From NCBI RefSeq assembly GCF_001693415.1, contig NZ_MAKX01000001.1, positions 824,047 through 888,046 of the forward strand: DNA of 64,000 nucleotides, written 5' to 3'. Source of the DNA: Tenacibaculum soleae. GTDB lineage: Bacteria > Bacteroidota > Bacteroidia > Flavobacteriales > Flavobacteriaceae. A model generated the notes under the pieces. It saw only the letters and a program-made list of their open reading frames with translations, was not told where the DNA came from and made no database searches. This document shows positions 49,932 through 59,181 of this stretch, piece by piece (positions within the stretch are counted from its first letter, which is position 1; each line of letters begins with the position of its first letter). The position numbers and the translations under genes were made by a program.

Positions 49932-51272
49932 ATGAATAAGAACAATAATGTTACTTGCCCTAACTGTAAAGAAATTTTTAAAATTGATGAATCTGTATAT
50001 ACAGATATTATAAAACAAGTAAGAGATAACGAGTTTGAAAACGAAATAAAAACCCGATTAGCTACCGCTGAAAAAGAAAAAGATTCGGCTGTAAAACTTG
50101 CAGAAACACAAATAAAAAGCACTTTAGAAAAACAATTAGCTCAAAAAGAAAATGAAATTGATACACTTAAAATTACAAATCAAGCAAAATTAACGCAAGA
50201 AGTAGCTAAAAAACAACAAGAAATAGATGCGTTGAAGCTAAAAAATAAAGCCGATTTAATTGAAGGAGTTTCTAAAAAAGACGAACTAATAAGAGAGTTA
50301 CAATCTAAAATTGATAGCACTGAAATACAAAAAAAGCTAGAAGTTGCTAACGCTATAAACAAAATAGAAAAAGAAAGAGATCAACTTATAGGAGATTTAA
50401 AAAGTAAAGACACAGAAAAAGAACTTTTAGAAAAATCTTTAAACGAGCAATTTGCCAATAAACTAGCTATTAAAGAAGAAGCCTTAAAACTTAAAGAAGA
50501 AGAAATTGAACGCATTAAAAACTTTAAGCAAAAGCAATCTACCAAAATGATGGGAGAATCTTTAGAGCAACATTGCGAAATTGAATTTAATAAAATAAGA
50601 ACCACTGCTTTTCCTAAAGCATATTTCGAAAAAGATAACGATGCCTCTGGTGGTACTAAAGGAGACTATATTTTTAAAGAACAAGACGAAAACAATAATG
50701 AAATTGTTTCTATTATGTTTGAAATGAAAAACGAAAATGATGCCACAGCTACCAAAAAGAAAAACGAAGATTTTTTTGCTAAATTAGATAAAGACCGTAA
50801 AGCTAAAGGTTGCGAATATGCCGTTTTAGTATCTGTTTTAGAGGCCGATAACGACTTTTACAATACAGGTATTGTAGATGTTTCTTACAAATACGAAAAA
50901 ATGTATGTAATTCGCCCTCAATTTTTTATTCCTATAATTACCCTTTTAAGAAACGCCTCTTTAAAATCTTTAGTTTATAAAAACGAATTAAACATAGCAA
51001 GAAATCAGCATATTGATATCGCTAATTTTGAAGATAAAATAGACGATTTTAAAGAGAAATTTGGTAACAACTATCGTATTGCAAGTAATCACTTTAGTAC
51101 CGCAGTAAAAGAAATTGATAAAAGTATATCTCATCTAAATAAAATAAAAGAAGCTCTTAACGCATCTTCTCGTCAATTAAGCTTAGCTAATGACAAAGCT
51201 GTTGGTTTAACTATTAAAAAGCTAACCCACAACAACCCAACTATGAAACAAAAGTTTAACAACTTAAAATAA
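49932..51272 (+). CDS. DUF2130 protein with coiled coil and nuclease-like core
   Basis: A 446-residue protein. The N-terminus has one CPNC pair at residues 9-12, then a long coiled coil (about 35-205, with many repeated KKQQEIDALK and KEKD heptads), and a DUF2130 core. The core has GDYIFKEQ near 244-251 and IMFEMKNEND near 261-270, matching the D...ExK pattern of PD-(D/E)XK nucleases. The C-terminus is a helical region. DUF2130 genes occur beside restriction systems. It starts the operon and is 4 nt from hsdM. Its role in defence is inferred from this position. Confidence 0.8.
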   Translation: MNKNNNVTCPNCKEIFKIDESVYTDIIKQVRDNEFENEIKTRLATAEKEKDSAVKLAETQIKSTLEKQLAQKENEIDTLKITNQAKLTQEVAKKQQEIDALKLKNKADLIEGVSKKDELIRELQSKIDSTEIQKKLEVANAINKIEKERDQLIGDLKSKDTEKELLEKSLNEQFANKLAIKEEALKLKEEEIERIKNFKQKQSTKMMGESLEQHCEIEFNKIRTTAFPKAYFEKDNDASGGTKGDYIFKEQDENNNEIVSIMFEMKNENDATATKKKNEDFFAKLDKDRKAKGCEYAVLVSVLEADNDFYNTGIVDVSYKYEKMYVIRPQFFIPIITLLRNASLKSLVYKNELNIARNQHIDIANFEDKIDDFKEKFGNNYRIASNHFSTAVKEIDKSISHLNKIKEALNASSRQLSLANDKAVGLTIKKLTHNNPTMKQKFNNLK

Positions 51273-51276
51273 TACC

Positions 51277-52866
51277 ATGATTACAGGAGAATTAAAAAGC
51301 AAAATAGATAAAATTTGGAACGATTTCTGGACAGGCGGAATCTCAAACCCGCTAACCGTTATAGAACAATTTACTTATCTTATATTTTTACGTCAGTTAG
51401 ATGCAAGACAAACCAAGGCAGAACAATCTGCCAACTTATTGGGTATTCCGTTAGAAAACGAAATTTACGCCCCAAAATACAACACCTTTCGTTGGAGCCA
51501 CTTTAAGCAATTAGAAGCCCAAGAAATGTTTAACATCTTTACCAGACCTAATAAAGATTTAAACGATTTAACCGCTTTTGATTTTATGAAAAACATCGGA
51601 AAAAAAGGCGGTGTATTTTCGCAATACATGAAAGGCGCTATCTTTATGATTCAATCGCCAAAACTATTAGACAAAGTAGTACAGCAAATTGATACTATAG
51701 ATTTAGATAACCGCGATACCAAAGGCGATTTATACGAATACATGCTCTCTAAAATTGCCGAATCTGGTAAAAACGGACAATTTCGTACGCCGCGTCATAT
51801 TATTCGTATGATGGTGCATATAATGCAACCCCAACAAGAAGACACAATTTGCGATCCCTCTAGTGGTACCGCAGGCTTTTTAGTTGCGGCAGGACAGTAT
51901 ATTTACGATCAACACCAAGATTGGTTTTTAAACGATCAATTTCGTAAACATTTTCACAACCAAATGTTTAACGGTGTAGAGTTTGACCCTACCATGTTAC
52001 GTATTGGTGCTATGAATATGCAATTACACGGTTTAGACAATCCTAACCTTATTGGTAAAGATGCACTTAGCGAAAGTAACGGCGATATTAACGAACAATT
52101 TTCACTAATCTTAGCAAATCCACCATTTAAAGGAAGCTTAGATTATGATGAGGTAGAAAGCAGCTTGTTAAAAGTTACCAAAACCAAAAAAACCGAACTC
52201 TTATTTTTAGCCCTCATGTTACGCATGTTAAAAACAGGTGGACGTGCCGCAGTTATTGTGCCCGATGGCGTACTATTTGGTAGCTCTAACGCTCATAAAA
52301 GCATACGTAAAGAGTTGGTAGAAAACCAACAACTGCAAGCCGTTATTTCTATGCCTAGTGGCGTGTTTAAACCCTATGCTGGGGTAAGCACCGCTATTTT
52401 AATATTTACCAAAACCAACTCTGGCGGAACAGAAAATGTTTGGTTTTACGATATGAAAGCAGACGGACTTAGTTTAGACGATAAACGTAGCTTGTTGATT
52501 GATGAAGATGCTTTTGAACAATGCTTTACCCAACCAAAAAACATGGCTGCTAAAGTAAAAGACAAATGCGACATACCACAAATTTTACTAGATGCAAAAC
52601 AACTATTAAATGTCAATTCGAGTGATTTTGAGAAGGATGAACAAAATAGTATCGAGAATAACTACCAAAACCGCACCCAACAAAGCTTTTTAGTGCCTAA
52701 ACAAGAAATTATTGATAACGATTGGGATTTATCTATAAACCGTTACAAAGAAATTGTGTACGAAGAAATTGCCTACGAAGCACCCAACGAGCTACTACAA
52801 CAAATAAAAGAGTTGGATGCCCAACGCAACAAAACTATGTTGAATCTTGAAAAAATGATGGAGTAA
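51277..52866 (+). CDS. hsdM: type I restriction-modification DNA methyltransferase subunit
   Basis: A 529-residue N6-adenine methylase. The HsdM N-terminal domain starts LKSKIDKIWNDFWTGGISNPLTVIEQFTYL (in parts). The SAM-binding motif I is DPSSGTAGFLVAAGQ near 194-208 and the catalytic NPPF is in LILANPPFKGS near 279-282. With HsdS it methylates the host's recognition sites to block HsdR. It follows the DUF2130 gene by 4 nt and shares TAATG with hsdS, which couples their translation. Confidence 0.97.
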   Translation: MITGELKSKIDKIWNDFWTGGISNPLTVIEQFTYLIFLRQLDARQTKAEQSANLLGIPLENEIYAPKYNTFRWSHFKQLEAQEMFNIFTRPNKDLNDLTAFDFMKNIGKKGGVFSQYMKGAIFMIQSPKLLDKVVQQIDTIDLDNRDTKGDLYEYMLSKIAESGKNGQFRTPRHIIRMMVHIMQPQQEDTICDPSSGTAGFLVAAGQYIYDQHQDWFLNDQFRKHFHNQMFNGVEFDPTMLRIGAMNMQLHGLDNPNLIGKDALSESNGDINEQFSLILANPPFKGSLDYDEVESSLLKVTKTKKTELLFLALMLRMLKTGGRAAVIVPDGVLFGSSNAHKSIRKELVENQQLQAVISMPSGVFKPYAGVSTAILIFTKTNSGGTENVWFYDMKADGLSLDDKRSLLIDEDAFEQCFTQPKNMAAKVKDKCDIPQILLDAKQLLNVNSSDFEKDEQNSIENNYQNRTQQSFLVPKQEIIDNDWDLSINRYKEIVYEEIAYEAPNELLQQIKELDAQRNKTMLNLEKMME

Positions 52867-54050
52867 TGGAGTTAGTTAAGTTAGGGAAAATTTGTGATTT
52901 AAAAAATGGTTTTGCTTTCAAGTCTAAAGATTATATAGAAACATCTAATACTTTAAGTTGTAGAATGAGTAGTATTAGACCTGGTGGTAGTTTTGATTTA
53001 CATCACAATAAAAAATATTTACCAGATAGCTTTGCTTTAACTTATTCTGATTATTTATTAAATGATGGAGATATTGTTATAGCTATGACAGATTTAGCAG
53101 GAGATCCAAAAATACTAGGTGTGCCAACAATAGTTAATACCGAAGGTAATAACTTGCTTCAAAATCAAAGAGTTGGGAAATTAATAATAAAAAATAAAGA
53201 GAAAATATTTACTCCGTATTTACAATATGCTTTAAATAGACCTGAAAATAAAAACTATTATAAAAAATTTGCTGGAGGAGGTCTACAAATTAATGTAGGT
53301 AAAAAAGAAATTTTAAATAATAAAATCCCACTCCCACCCTTAGCAGAGCAACAACGTATTGCGGGTATTTTAGACGAGGCAGACCAACTCCGCCAACTCA
53401 ACAAACAACTCATTACCAAATACGAGCAACTAAGCCAAAGCTTGTTTTTAGAGATGTTTGGAGACCCTGTGACCAATCCGAAAGGTTGGGAGAAGGTAGA
53501 GATGAATAAACTATGTGATTTTTCTAAAACTTCAATAAAACCAGAAAATATAAAACCGAATACAAAATACATTCCTTTAGATGCTATTCAAAAAGAAACA
53601 GGAAATATCATAGATTATGAGATGGTTTCTAAGAAAGATGTAAAAAGTAATAAATTTTACTTTAACAATAAGCATATTTTATATGGAAAATTACGACCTT
53701 ATTTAAATAAAGTAGCACTTCCTCTTCAAGAAGGAATCTGTAGTACAGATATTATTCCTATACAACCTTTAGAAGAGAAAACAAATAGATATTTCATATC
53801 TAAAATTATGAAAAATAAAGGTTTTGTTGATTTTGCAAATGAAAGAAGTTCTGGAGCAAATTTACCAAGAATTAGCCCTAAAGAAGTTGAAAAATATAAA
53901 TGTATAAATCCTCCAATCCAACTCCAAACCCAATTTGCAGCACGCGTACAGTTAATTGAGCAACAAAAACAACAAGCCCAAGAAGCCTTGCAAAAAAGTG
54001 ACAATTTGTTTAACGCTTTATTGCAAAAGGCTTTTAAAGGAGGGTTGTAA
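52866..54050 (+). CDS. hsdS: type I restriction-modification specificity subunit
   Basis: A 394-residue HsdS with two target-recognition domains and two conserved helical spacers. TRD1 is at about 1-155, then the first conserved region PLPPLAEQQRIAGILDEADQLRQL (in parts, about 156-195). TRD2 is at about 210-350, then the second, PPIQLQTQFAARVQLIEQQK (about 353-372), and the C-terminus ends NALLQKAFKGGL. It sets the DNA sequence recognised by HsdM and HsdR. The two spacers are not identical, so recombinational swapping is not obvious. It overlaps hsdM by 1 nt. Confidence 0.95.
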   Translation: MELVKLGKICDLKNGFAFKSKDYIETSNTLSCRMSSIRPGGSFDLHHNKKYLPDSFALTYSDYLLNDGDIVIAMTDLAGDPKILGVPTIVNTEGNNLLQNQRVGKLIIKNKEKIFTPYLQYALNRPENKNYYKKFAGGGLQINVGKKEILNNKIPLPPLAEQQRIAGILDEADQLRQLNKQLITKYEQLSQSLFLEMFGDPVTNPKGWEKVEMNKLCDFSKTSIKPENIKPNTKYIPLDAIQKETGNIIDYEMVSKKDVKSNKFYFNNKHILYGKLRPYLNKVALPLQEGICSTDIIPIQPLEEKTNRYFISKIMKNKGFVDFANERSSGANLPRISPKEVEKYKCINPPIQLQTQFAARVQLIEQQKQQAQEALQKSDNLFNALLQKAFKGGL

Positions 54051-54093
54051 AAGTATATGAATATCGGTAACCAATTACAAAAAAATATTCGTC

Positions 54094-54114
54094 AACCTGA
54101 ACTTGTTTCAGGTT
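54094..54114 (+). repeat. dispersed palindromic element, copy 2
   Basis: A 21-nt stretch that folds around CTGAACTTGTTTCAG and agrees at 20 of 21 positions with the complement of 28736-28756. It lies in the 259-bp gap between hsdS and hsdR. Confidence 0.7.
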
Positions 54115-54309
54115 CTCATAATAAATAATTGGTTTATTAAGTAATGAATGGAGGAGATTCCGAAATAAATTAGGAATAACGTTTAGGTTTAAAAGTGTAC
54201 TATAAAACGGTTACAACACAAGTGCTAAGTTTTATAAACAATACCACACATTTATTATAATTTTTTAAAACTATAATTATATATTTATACAAAAATATAC
54301 ATTGCTACT

Positions 54310-57300
54310 ATGACAAATTTTAATTTCTTAAAAGAGGAGTTTCCGCAGCTATATCAAGAAGCTGTAAAAGCAGAACAATACACCTTTAAAGAACCAAAAT
54401 TTGGCGCATTACAATGCAGAACTGTGTTAGAGCTTGGGGTTAAATGGTTGTACAATAACGATACCGAGTTTACCATGCCTTATGATACTAATTTAAGTAG
54501 CTTAATGCACCATCATAGTTTTAAAAACTCCGTTCGTCCAAGCATGTTTACAGAGCTTAACTTGGTGCGTAAAATAGGTAACAATGCCGCTCATGGTAAA
54601 AAAGTAGCTAACAGGCAGTCGTTGGCTACTTTAAAAGCAATTTTTTCGTTTTGCGTATATATTAGTAAGTTTTACAGCAAAAACGACCCGAAAATTAGTG
54701 TTTTTGAAGAAGCTATTATTCCGTTACCTACTAACCAAACTGCTAAAATTACCACCAAAGAGTTTGAGCAAAAGGTTAATGAAGCGGCAGCAATAACAAA
54801 AAAATACCAAGAAGAACACGAAAAACAAAAAGAGTTAGCTAAAAAAAACGAATTGTTACAACAACAATTACAACGTTTAGAAGCTGCCTTACAAGAAAGA
54901 AAAACAGCACGTATAACTACGGTTAATCTAACAGAAGATATACCACAGCTTACCCCAGAGGCCGAAACCAGAAAGTTATATATTGATGTGCTTTTAGAAG
55001 AAGCAGGTTGGAAAAATTTACAAAATGGTAAAGATATTGAATACGCCGTAACAGGTATGCCAATTAGTACCAATAAATCGGGCAAAGGTTATGCCGATTA
55101 TGTGTTGTGGGGTAACAACGGTTTGCCTTTGGCAGTAATAGAAGCAAAAAGCACCTTGCAAGAAGTAAGTAAAGGTAAGCATCAAGCAAAACTATATGCC
55201 GATTGTTTAGAGCAAATGCACGGGCAACGTCCTATAATTTTTTACACCAACGGATACGAAACCTTTATTTGGGATGATACTTTTTATCATCCAAGAGAAA
55301 TAGACGGATTTTACACCAAAGAAGAATTAGCATATTTAATTTTTCAACGCGCTAACAGAGAAGATATTCGAAACTTTAAAGTAGATACCGCCATAGCTGG
55401 TGGTAATGGTAGAGTATATCAGCTAGAAGCCGTACAAAGAGTTGCCGAAGCATTAGTAACTACTAATACCAATGGCAATTTAACAGGAAAAAATAGAGAA
55501 GCCTTATTAGTAATGGCAACAGGTAGCGGAAAAACAAGAACCGCTTGCGCCATTATAGATATGCTAACTAAAAATAAATGGGCAAAACGCGTATTGTTTT
55601 TAGCCGATAGAAACGCTTTAGTTAAACAAGCAAAAAATGCGTTTAAAGAACATTTACCACATTTAAGTGGTATCGATTTAACCCAAGAAAAAGAAGATAA
55701 TGGTACACGATTGGTATTTTCTACCTATCCAACCATTATGAATAAAATTGATGCTTTAAAAAATGAAGATGGTCGTTTTTACGGAGTAGGTCATTTTGAT
55801 GTTATTATTATTGATGAAGCCCACCGCTCTGTATATCAAAAATACCAAGCTATATTTGATTATTTTGATGCTATTTTAATAGGATTAACCGCTACACCTA
55901 AAAAAGAACTAGATTATAATACCTACGGATTATTTAATATTGAAGATGATAATCCAACCTTTGCTTATGAATTAAATGATGCCGTAAAACAAGGCTTTTT
56001 AAATCCGCCAAAATCTTATAAAGTACCCGTAAAATTTGTAAGAGAAGGTATTAAATACAGCGATTTGTCAGAAAAAGACAAGGCTAAGTTTGAAGAAAAA
56101 TTTGGTATTCAATCAGATTCTGAATTAGATGTTACGATTGATAAAAGCAGCATTAACAAATTTTATTTTAACACCAAAACAGTTGATGTTGTTTTAGATT
56201 ATTTAATGACCCATGGTTTAAAAGTAAACGGAGGAAATACCATAGGTAAAACTATTATTTTTGCTAAAAACCACCAACATGCTGTTTTTATAGAAAAGCG
56301 TTTTTACAAAAACTATCCACAATATAGCAGTCACTTTTTACGAGTAATTGATAATTACGAAAGTAAAGCACAAGATTTGTTAGAAAAATTTTGTGATGAT
56401 AAAGAAACCTTGTTACCACAAATTGCCGTTTCGGTAGATATGATGGATACAGGTGTAGATGCGCCCTCTGTTTTAAACTTAGTGTTTTTTAAAGAAGTAA
56501 AATCATACGCAAAATATTGGCAAATGGTAGGTCGTGGTACACGTTTGCGTCCTAATATTTTTGCTCCAGGAAAAGACAAAGAGTTTTTCTTAATTTTTGA
56601 CATTTGCAAAAACATTGAATTTTTTGAAGCCAATCCTGAAGGTTATAAAAGTAGCGCCCAAAAATCTATTACCTCTCAAGTTTTTGAAGCCAAACTTAAC
56701 CTAATAATGGCTATTAGAAATTACCATGATGCCAGTAAAGAGGATGATGTATTAGCCAAGCAATACACTAACGAGCTACATACTTCTGTTGTTAATTTAA
56801 ATCCTGAAAGGTTTGAAGTAAGAAAAGTACAAGCTACCGTAACTAAATATCAACATAAAAATGCTTGGGATAATTTATCGGTAGGTGATATTTCCGAAAT
56901 TATTACAGATTTATCAGCACTTACTAACAACATTAATACGAATGAAATAGAACTTCGTTTTGAGTTGTTAATGCTTCGTTTTCAATTGGCTTTATTACAA
57001 CAAACAAAAGCACAAGAAAAATATATTGGTAAAATTTTAGACATTGGTAATCAGCTATACAGAAAAAGAAACATCCCAACAATAGCAGCTAAAATAACTA
57101 CTATTAATAATATTACTGATGTAGATTATTGGAAAACAGTAGATGTTGCTACACTCGAATCTATTAAAGAAGAACTTAAGGAACTTATAAAATTTTTAGA
57201 TAAAGATAAAGCTAAAATTGTTTATACCGATTTTGAAGATGTGTTAGACAGCGCTAATGTAGAAGAAGTAGATATTTTAGAAAATTACACAAAATTACAA

Positions 57301-57762
57301 CCGTATAAAGATAGAATTACTACGTTTATTAGAAAAAACAAATCGCATTTAGTAATTGATAAATTACATAAAAACATTCCTATTACCGTTGCGGAATTAG
57401 CCTTGTTAGAATCTTTTATATACGAAGAAACCAATAGTACAAAAGATCAATATACTAATGAATTTGGAGGGGTTTCATTAGGTAAATTTATCCGAAATAT
57501 TATAGGTTTAGACGCAACAGTAGCTAATGAAGAATTTGCCAATTTTGTTAATAGCAAAAACCTAAACAGTTCGCAAATTACTTTTATTACTATTCTTATC
57601 GATTTTTTAACAAAAAACGGTACTATTGATAAAGGTTTATTAGTAAAAGCGCCATTTAACAAATCACACGATAATGGAATACTAGGAATATTTGAGAATG
57701 ATACTAGTAAAATTACAAAGATTGTTTCTATAATAGACCAAATAAATGTAAATGCTGGTTAA
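54310..57762 (+). CDS. hsdR: type I restriction endonuclease subunit HsdR
   Basis: An 1150-residue motor and nuclease subunit. The N-terminus is a DUF4145-like domain (about 1-120: LQCRTVLELGVKWLYN, RKIGNNAAHGKKVA), then a coiled segment. The HsdR_N nuclease domain has Asp262 in GYADYVLWG and EAK at about 278-280 (VIEAKS). The SF2 helicase has Walker A in MATGSGKT near 401-408, DEAH in IIIDEAHRS near 502-505 and motif VI in VGRGTRLRP. The C-terminal domain is of the EcoEI_R type. It cuts unmethylated DNA after translocation. A 259-bp gap separates it from hsdS, so it may have its own promoter. Confidence 0.95.
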   Translation: MTNFNFLKEEFPQLYQEAVKAEQYTFKEPKFGALQCRTVLELGVKWLYNNDTEFTMPYDTNLSSLMHHHSFKNSVRPSMFTELNLVRKIGNNAAHGKKVANRQSLATLKAIFSFCVYISKFYSKNDPKISVFEEAIIPLPTNQTAKITTKEFEQKVNEAAAITKKYQEEHEKQKELAKKNELLQQQLQRLEAALQERKTARITTVNLTEDIPQLTPEAETRKLYIDVLLEEAGWKNLQNGKDIEYAVTGMPISTNKSGKGYADYVLWGNNGLPLAVIEAKSTLQEVSKGKHQAKLYADCLEQMHGQRPIIFYTNGYETFIWDDTFYHPREIDGFYTKEELAYLIFQRANREDIRNFKVDTAIAGGNGRVYQLEAVQRVAEALVTTNTNGNLTGKNREALLVMATGSGKTRTACAIIDMLTKNKWAKRVLFLADRNALVKQAKNAFKEHLPHLSGIDLTQEKEDNGTRLVFSTYPTIMNKIDALKNEDGRFYGVGHFDVIIIDEAHRSVYQKYQAIFDYFDAILIGLTATPKKELDYNTYGLFNIEDDNPTFAYELNDAVKQGFLNPPKSYKVPVKFVREGIKYSDLSEKDKAKFEEKFGIQSDSELDVTIDKSSINKFYFNTKTVDVVLDYLMTHGLKVNGGNTIGKTIIFAKNHQHAVFIEKRFYKNYPQYSSHFLRVIDNYESKAQDLLEKFCDDKETLLPQIAVSVDMMDTGVDAPSVLNLVFFKEVKSYAKYWQMVGRGTRLRPNIFAPGKDKEFFLIFDICKNIEFFEANPEGYKSSAQKSITSQVFEAKLNLIMAIRNYHDASKEDDVLAKQYTNELHTSVVNLNPERFEVRKVQATVTKYQHKNAWDNLSVGDISEIITDLSALTNNINTNEIELRFELLMLRFQLALLQQTKAQEKYIGKILDIGNQLYRKRNIPTIAAKITTINNITDVDYWKTVDVATLESIKEELKELIKFLDKDKAKIVYTDFEDVLDSANVEEVDILENYTKLQPYKDRITTFIRKNKSHLVIDKLHKNIPITVAELALLESFIYEETNSTKDQYTNEFGGVSLGKFIRNIIGLDATVANEEFANFVNSKNLNSSQITFITILIDFLTKNGTIDKGLLVKAPFNKSHDNGILGIFENDTSKITKIVSIIDQINVNAG

Positions 57763-57921
57763 AGCAAATACAGTAAAAAACACATAAATTATAACTAATT
57801 TAAAAGCGTTTTCTAAACCTTAATTTGAATTGCTGTGTTCAATAATACTTTTTGGCTTAAAGAGTTTTTAAGTTGCTATTTTAAAGTGTTATACTTTTTA
57901 ATGAATTTTCTTAAAAAAATA

Positions 57922-57951
57922 AAACCTCATAATCAAAAGATTATGAGGTTT
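57922..57951 (-). terminator. terminator of the tRNA gene
   Basis: AAACCTCATAATC and GATTATGAGGTTT pair perfectly around an AAAA loop. It lies just beyond the 3' end of the tRNA on the minus strand, with a T-rich tail in that direction. Confidence 0.8.
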
Positions 57952-57956
57952 AAATG

Positions 57957-58030
57957 TGGTCCCACCAGGACTCGAACCTGGGACCACCTGATTATGAGTC
58001 AGGTGCTCTAACCAACTGAGCTATAGGACC
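57957..58030 (-). tRNA. tRNA-Met (anticodon CAT)
   Basis: A 74-nt cloverleaf. On the minus strand the acceptor arm is GGTCCTA pairing with TGGGACC, the D-arm GCTCAGTTGGTTAGAGC, the anticodon arm CCTGA-CTCATAA-TCAGG with anticodon CAT, and the T-arm CCAGGTTCGAGTCCTGG. It is not the initiator form, which needs an unpaired first base. It is either elongator Met or a lysidine-modified Ile tRNA; elongator Met is favoured by its general form. CCA is not encoded in full. It is followed by a hairpin terminator. Confidence 0.92.
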
Positions 58031-58082
58031 AGCATAAATGCGGATGCAAAAATAGTAACTTTTTTAAATAAAAAAAGGTTTT

Positions 58083-59054
58083 TTACACTTTTCTGCTCAT
58101 TAAATTTTCACCGAACAGTCGTAACCCTTTTTTAGCAGTATCGTTAATGTTTAAAAGGGTTAAGCTTTCAAATGACTTATTTGTGTAGTACTCAATAAGT
58201 TCGTGTGTGTAATTAGGTATGTTGTTTTTAGAAAAAATGGCAGAAACAGTGCTGATTTTTTCTGTAATATTTTTTTGCTTTTCGTTATAAAGAGCCATTA
58301 AATTTTCTCTATCAGCGTTATTTGCTACTTCTAAAGCTTTTAAATAAAGATATGTTTTTTTGTTTTCAATAATGTCACCACCTACTTGTTTGCCAAAAGT
58401 TTCAGGGTCTCCATAGGTGTCTAAGTAGTCATCCTGTAATTGAAAAGCAATTCCTAAATTCAACCCGTAATTGTATAGGTGTTGTGCTTCCTTTTCATCA
58501 GCTTTAGCAACTATTGCTCCCATTTTTAAAGCGGCTGCTACTAAAACGGATGTTTTTAAGGTGATCATTTTAATGTACTCATCAATAGTAACATCATTTC
58601 TGGTTTCAAAATCAACATCTAATTGTTGTCCGCCACAAACCTCAAGCGCAGTTTTACTAAATAATTGTGCTAATTTTTGAAAAACTTCAGGTTCGTAGTT
58701 TTCAAAATGTTGATAAGCTAAAATTAGCATGGCATCTCCTGATAGGATACCGGTGTTAATATCCCATTTTTCATGAACGGTTTCGTGTCCTCTTCTTAGC
58801 GGAGCATCATCCATAATATCATCATGAACAAGGGTGAAATTATGAAATACTTCAACAGCTAAAGCAGCAGGCAGGGCTTTTTTGTAATCTCCTGAAAAAA
58901 TATCTGCCGCGATAAGAGTAAGAACCGGTCTGATTCTTTTACCTCCAAGTTGAAGAATATACTCAATAGGTTGGTATAGGTTTTTAGGTTCTCTATTTAT
59001 TTTGTTAGAATCTAAATATGATAAAAAGTCTGATTGATATGCTAATATGTCCAA
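58083..59054 (-). CDS. polyprenyl synthetase (IspA/GGPP-type)
   Basis: A 323-residue trans-prenyltransferase. The two Asp-rich motifs are DDIMDD (in LVHDDIMDDAPLRRG near 95-109) and DDYLD (in AFQLQDDYLDTYGDP). Also present are GGKRIRPVLTLIAAD near 33-47 and GDAMLILAYQHFE. It condenses isopentenyl diphosphate onto allylic diphosphates to make farnesyl, geranylgeranyl or longer chains. The residues before the first DDxxD (Phe/Leu and His) do not fix the product length. It diverges from the TetR gene. Confidence 0.94.
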   Translation of the reverse strand: MDILAYQSDFLSYLDSNKINREPKNLYQPIEYILQLGGKRIRPVLTLIAADIFSGDYKKALPAALAVEVFHNFTLVHDDIMDDAPLRRGHETVHEKWDINTGILSGDAMLILAYQHFENYEPEVFQKLAQLFSKTALEVCGGQQLDVDFETRNDVTIDEYIKMITLKTSVLVAAALKMGAIVAKADEKEAQHLYNYGLNLGIAFQLQDDYLDTYGDPETFGKQVGGDIIENKKTYLYLKALEVANNADRENLMALYNEKQKNITEKISTVSAIFSKNNIPNYTHELIEYYTNKSFESLTLLNINDTAKKGLRLFGENLMSRKV

Positions 59055-59140
59055 ATCTTAATTTTTTTGTAAAAATAAGCTAAACAAAAATTGTAGACTA
59101 AACGTAATGTTAAAAAAAGATTAAAACTATGGAAACTTTT

Positions 59141-59171
59141 TTTGTTTTTAAAGTTTCCTGGCGTACATTTG
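59141..59171 (+). promoter_or_regulatory. promoter of the TetR-efflux operon
   Basis: TTTG at 59141-59144 and TACATTTG at 59164-59171 are spaced by 19 nt, a full match to the Bacteroidota TTTG-N19-TANNTTTG form. It lies 10 nt before the TetR start. Confidence 0.75.
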
Positions 59172-59181
59172 CACCCGAATT

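Noticed and set aside
52866..54050. Phase-variable hsdS with recombining inverted copies
   Set aside because: Only one hsdS is present, and no second silent copy or inverted repeat pair was seen in the window.
54672..55085. A Cys- and Ser-rich 137-codon frame on the minus strand
   Set aside because: It is a shadow of hsdR; its composition follows from the complement of Gln- and Lys-rich codons.
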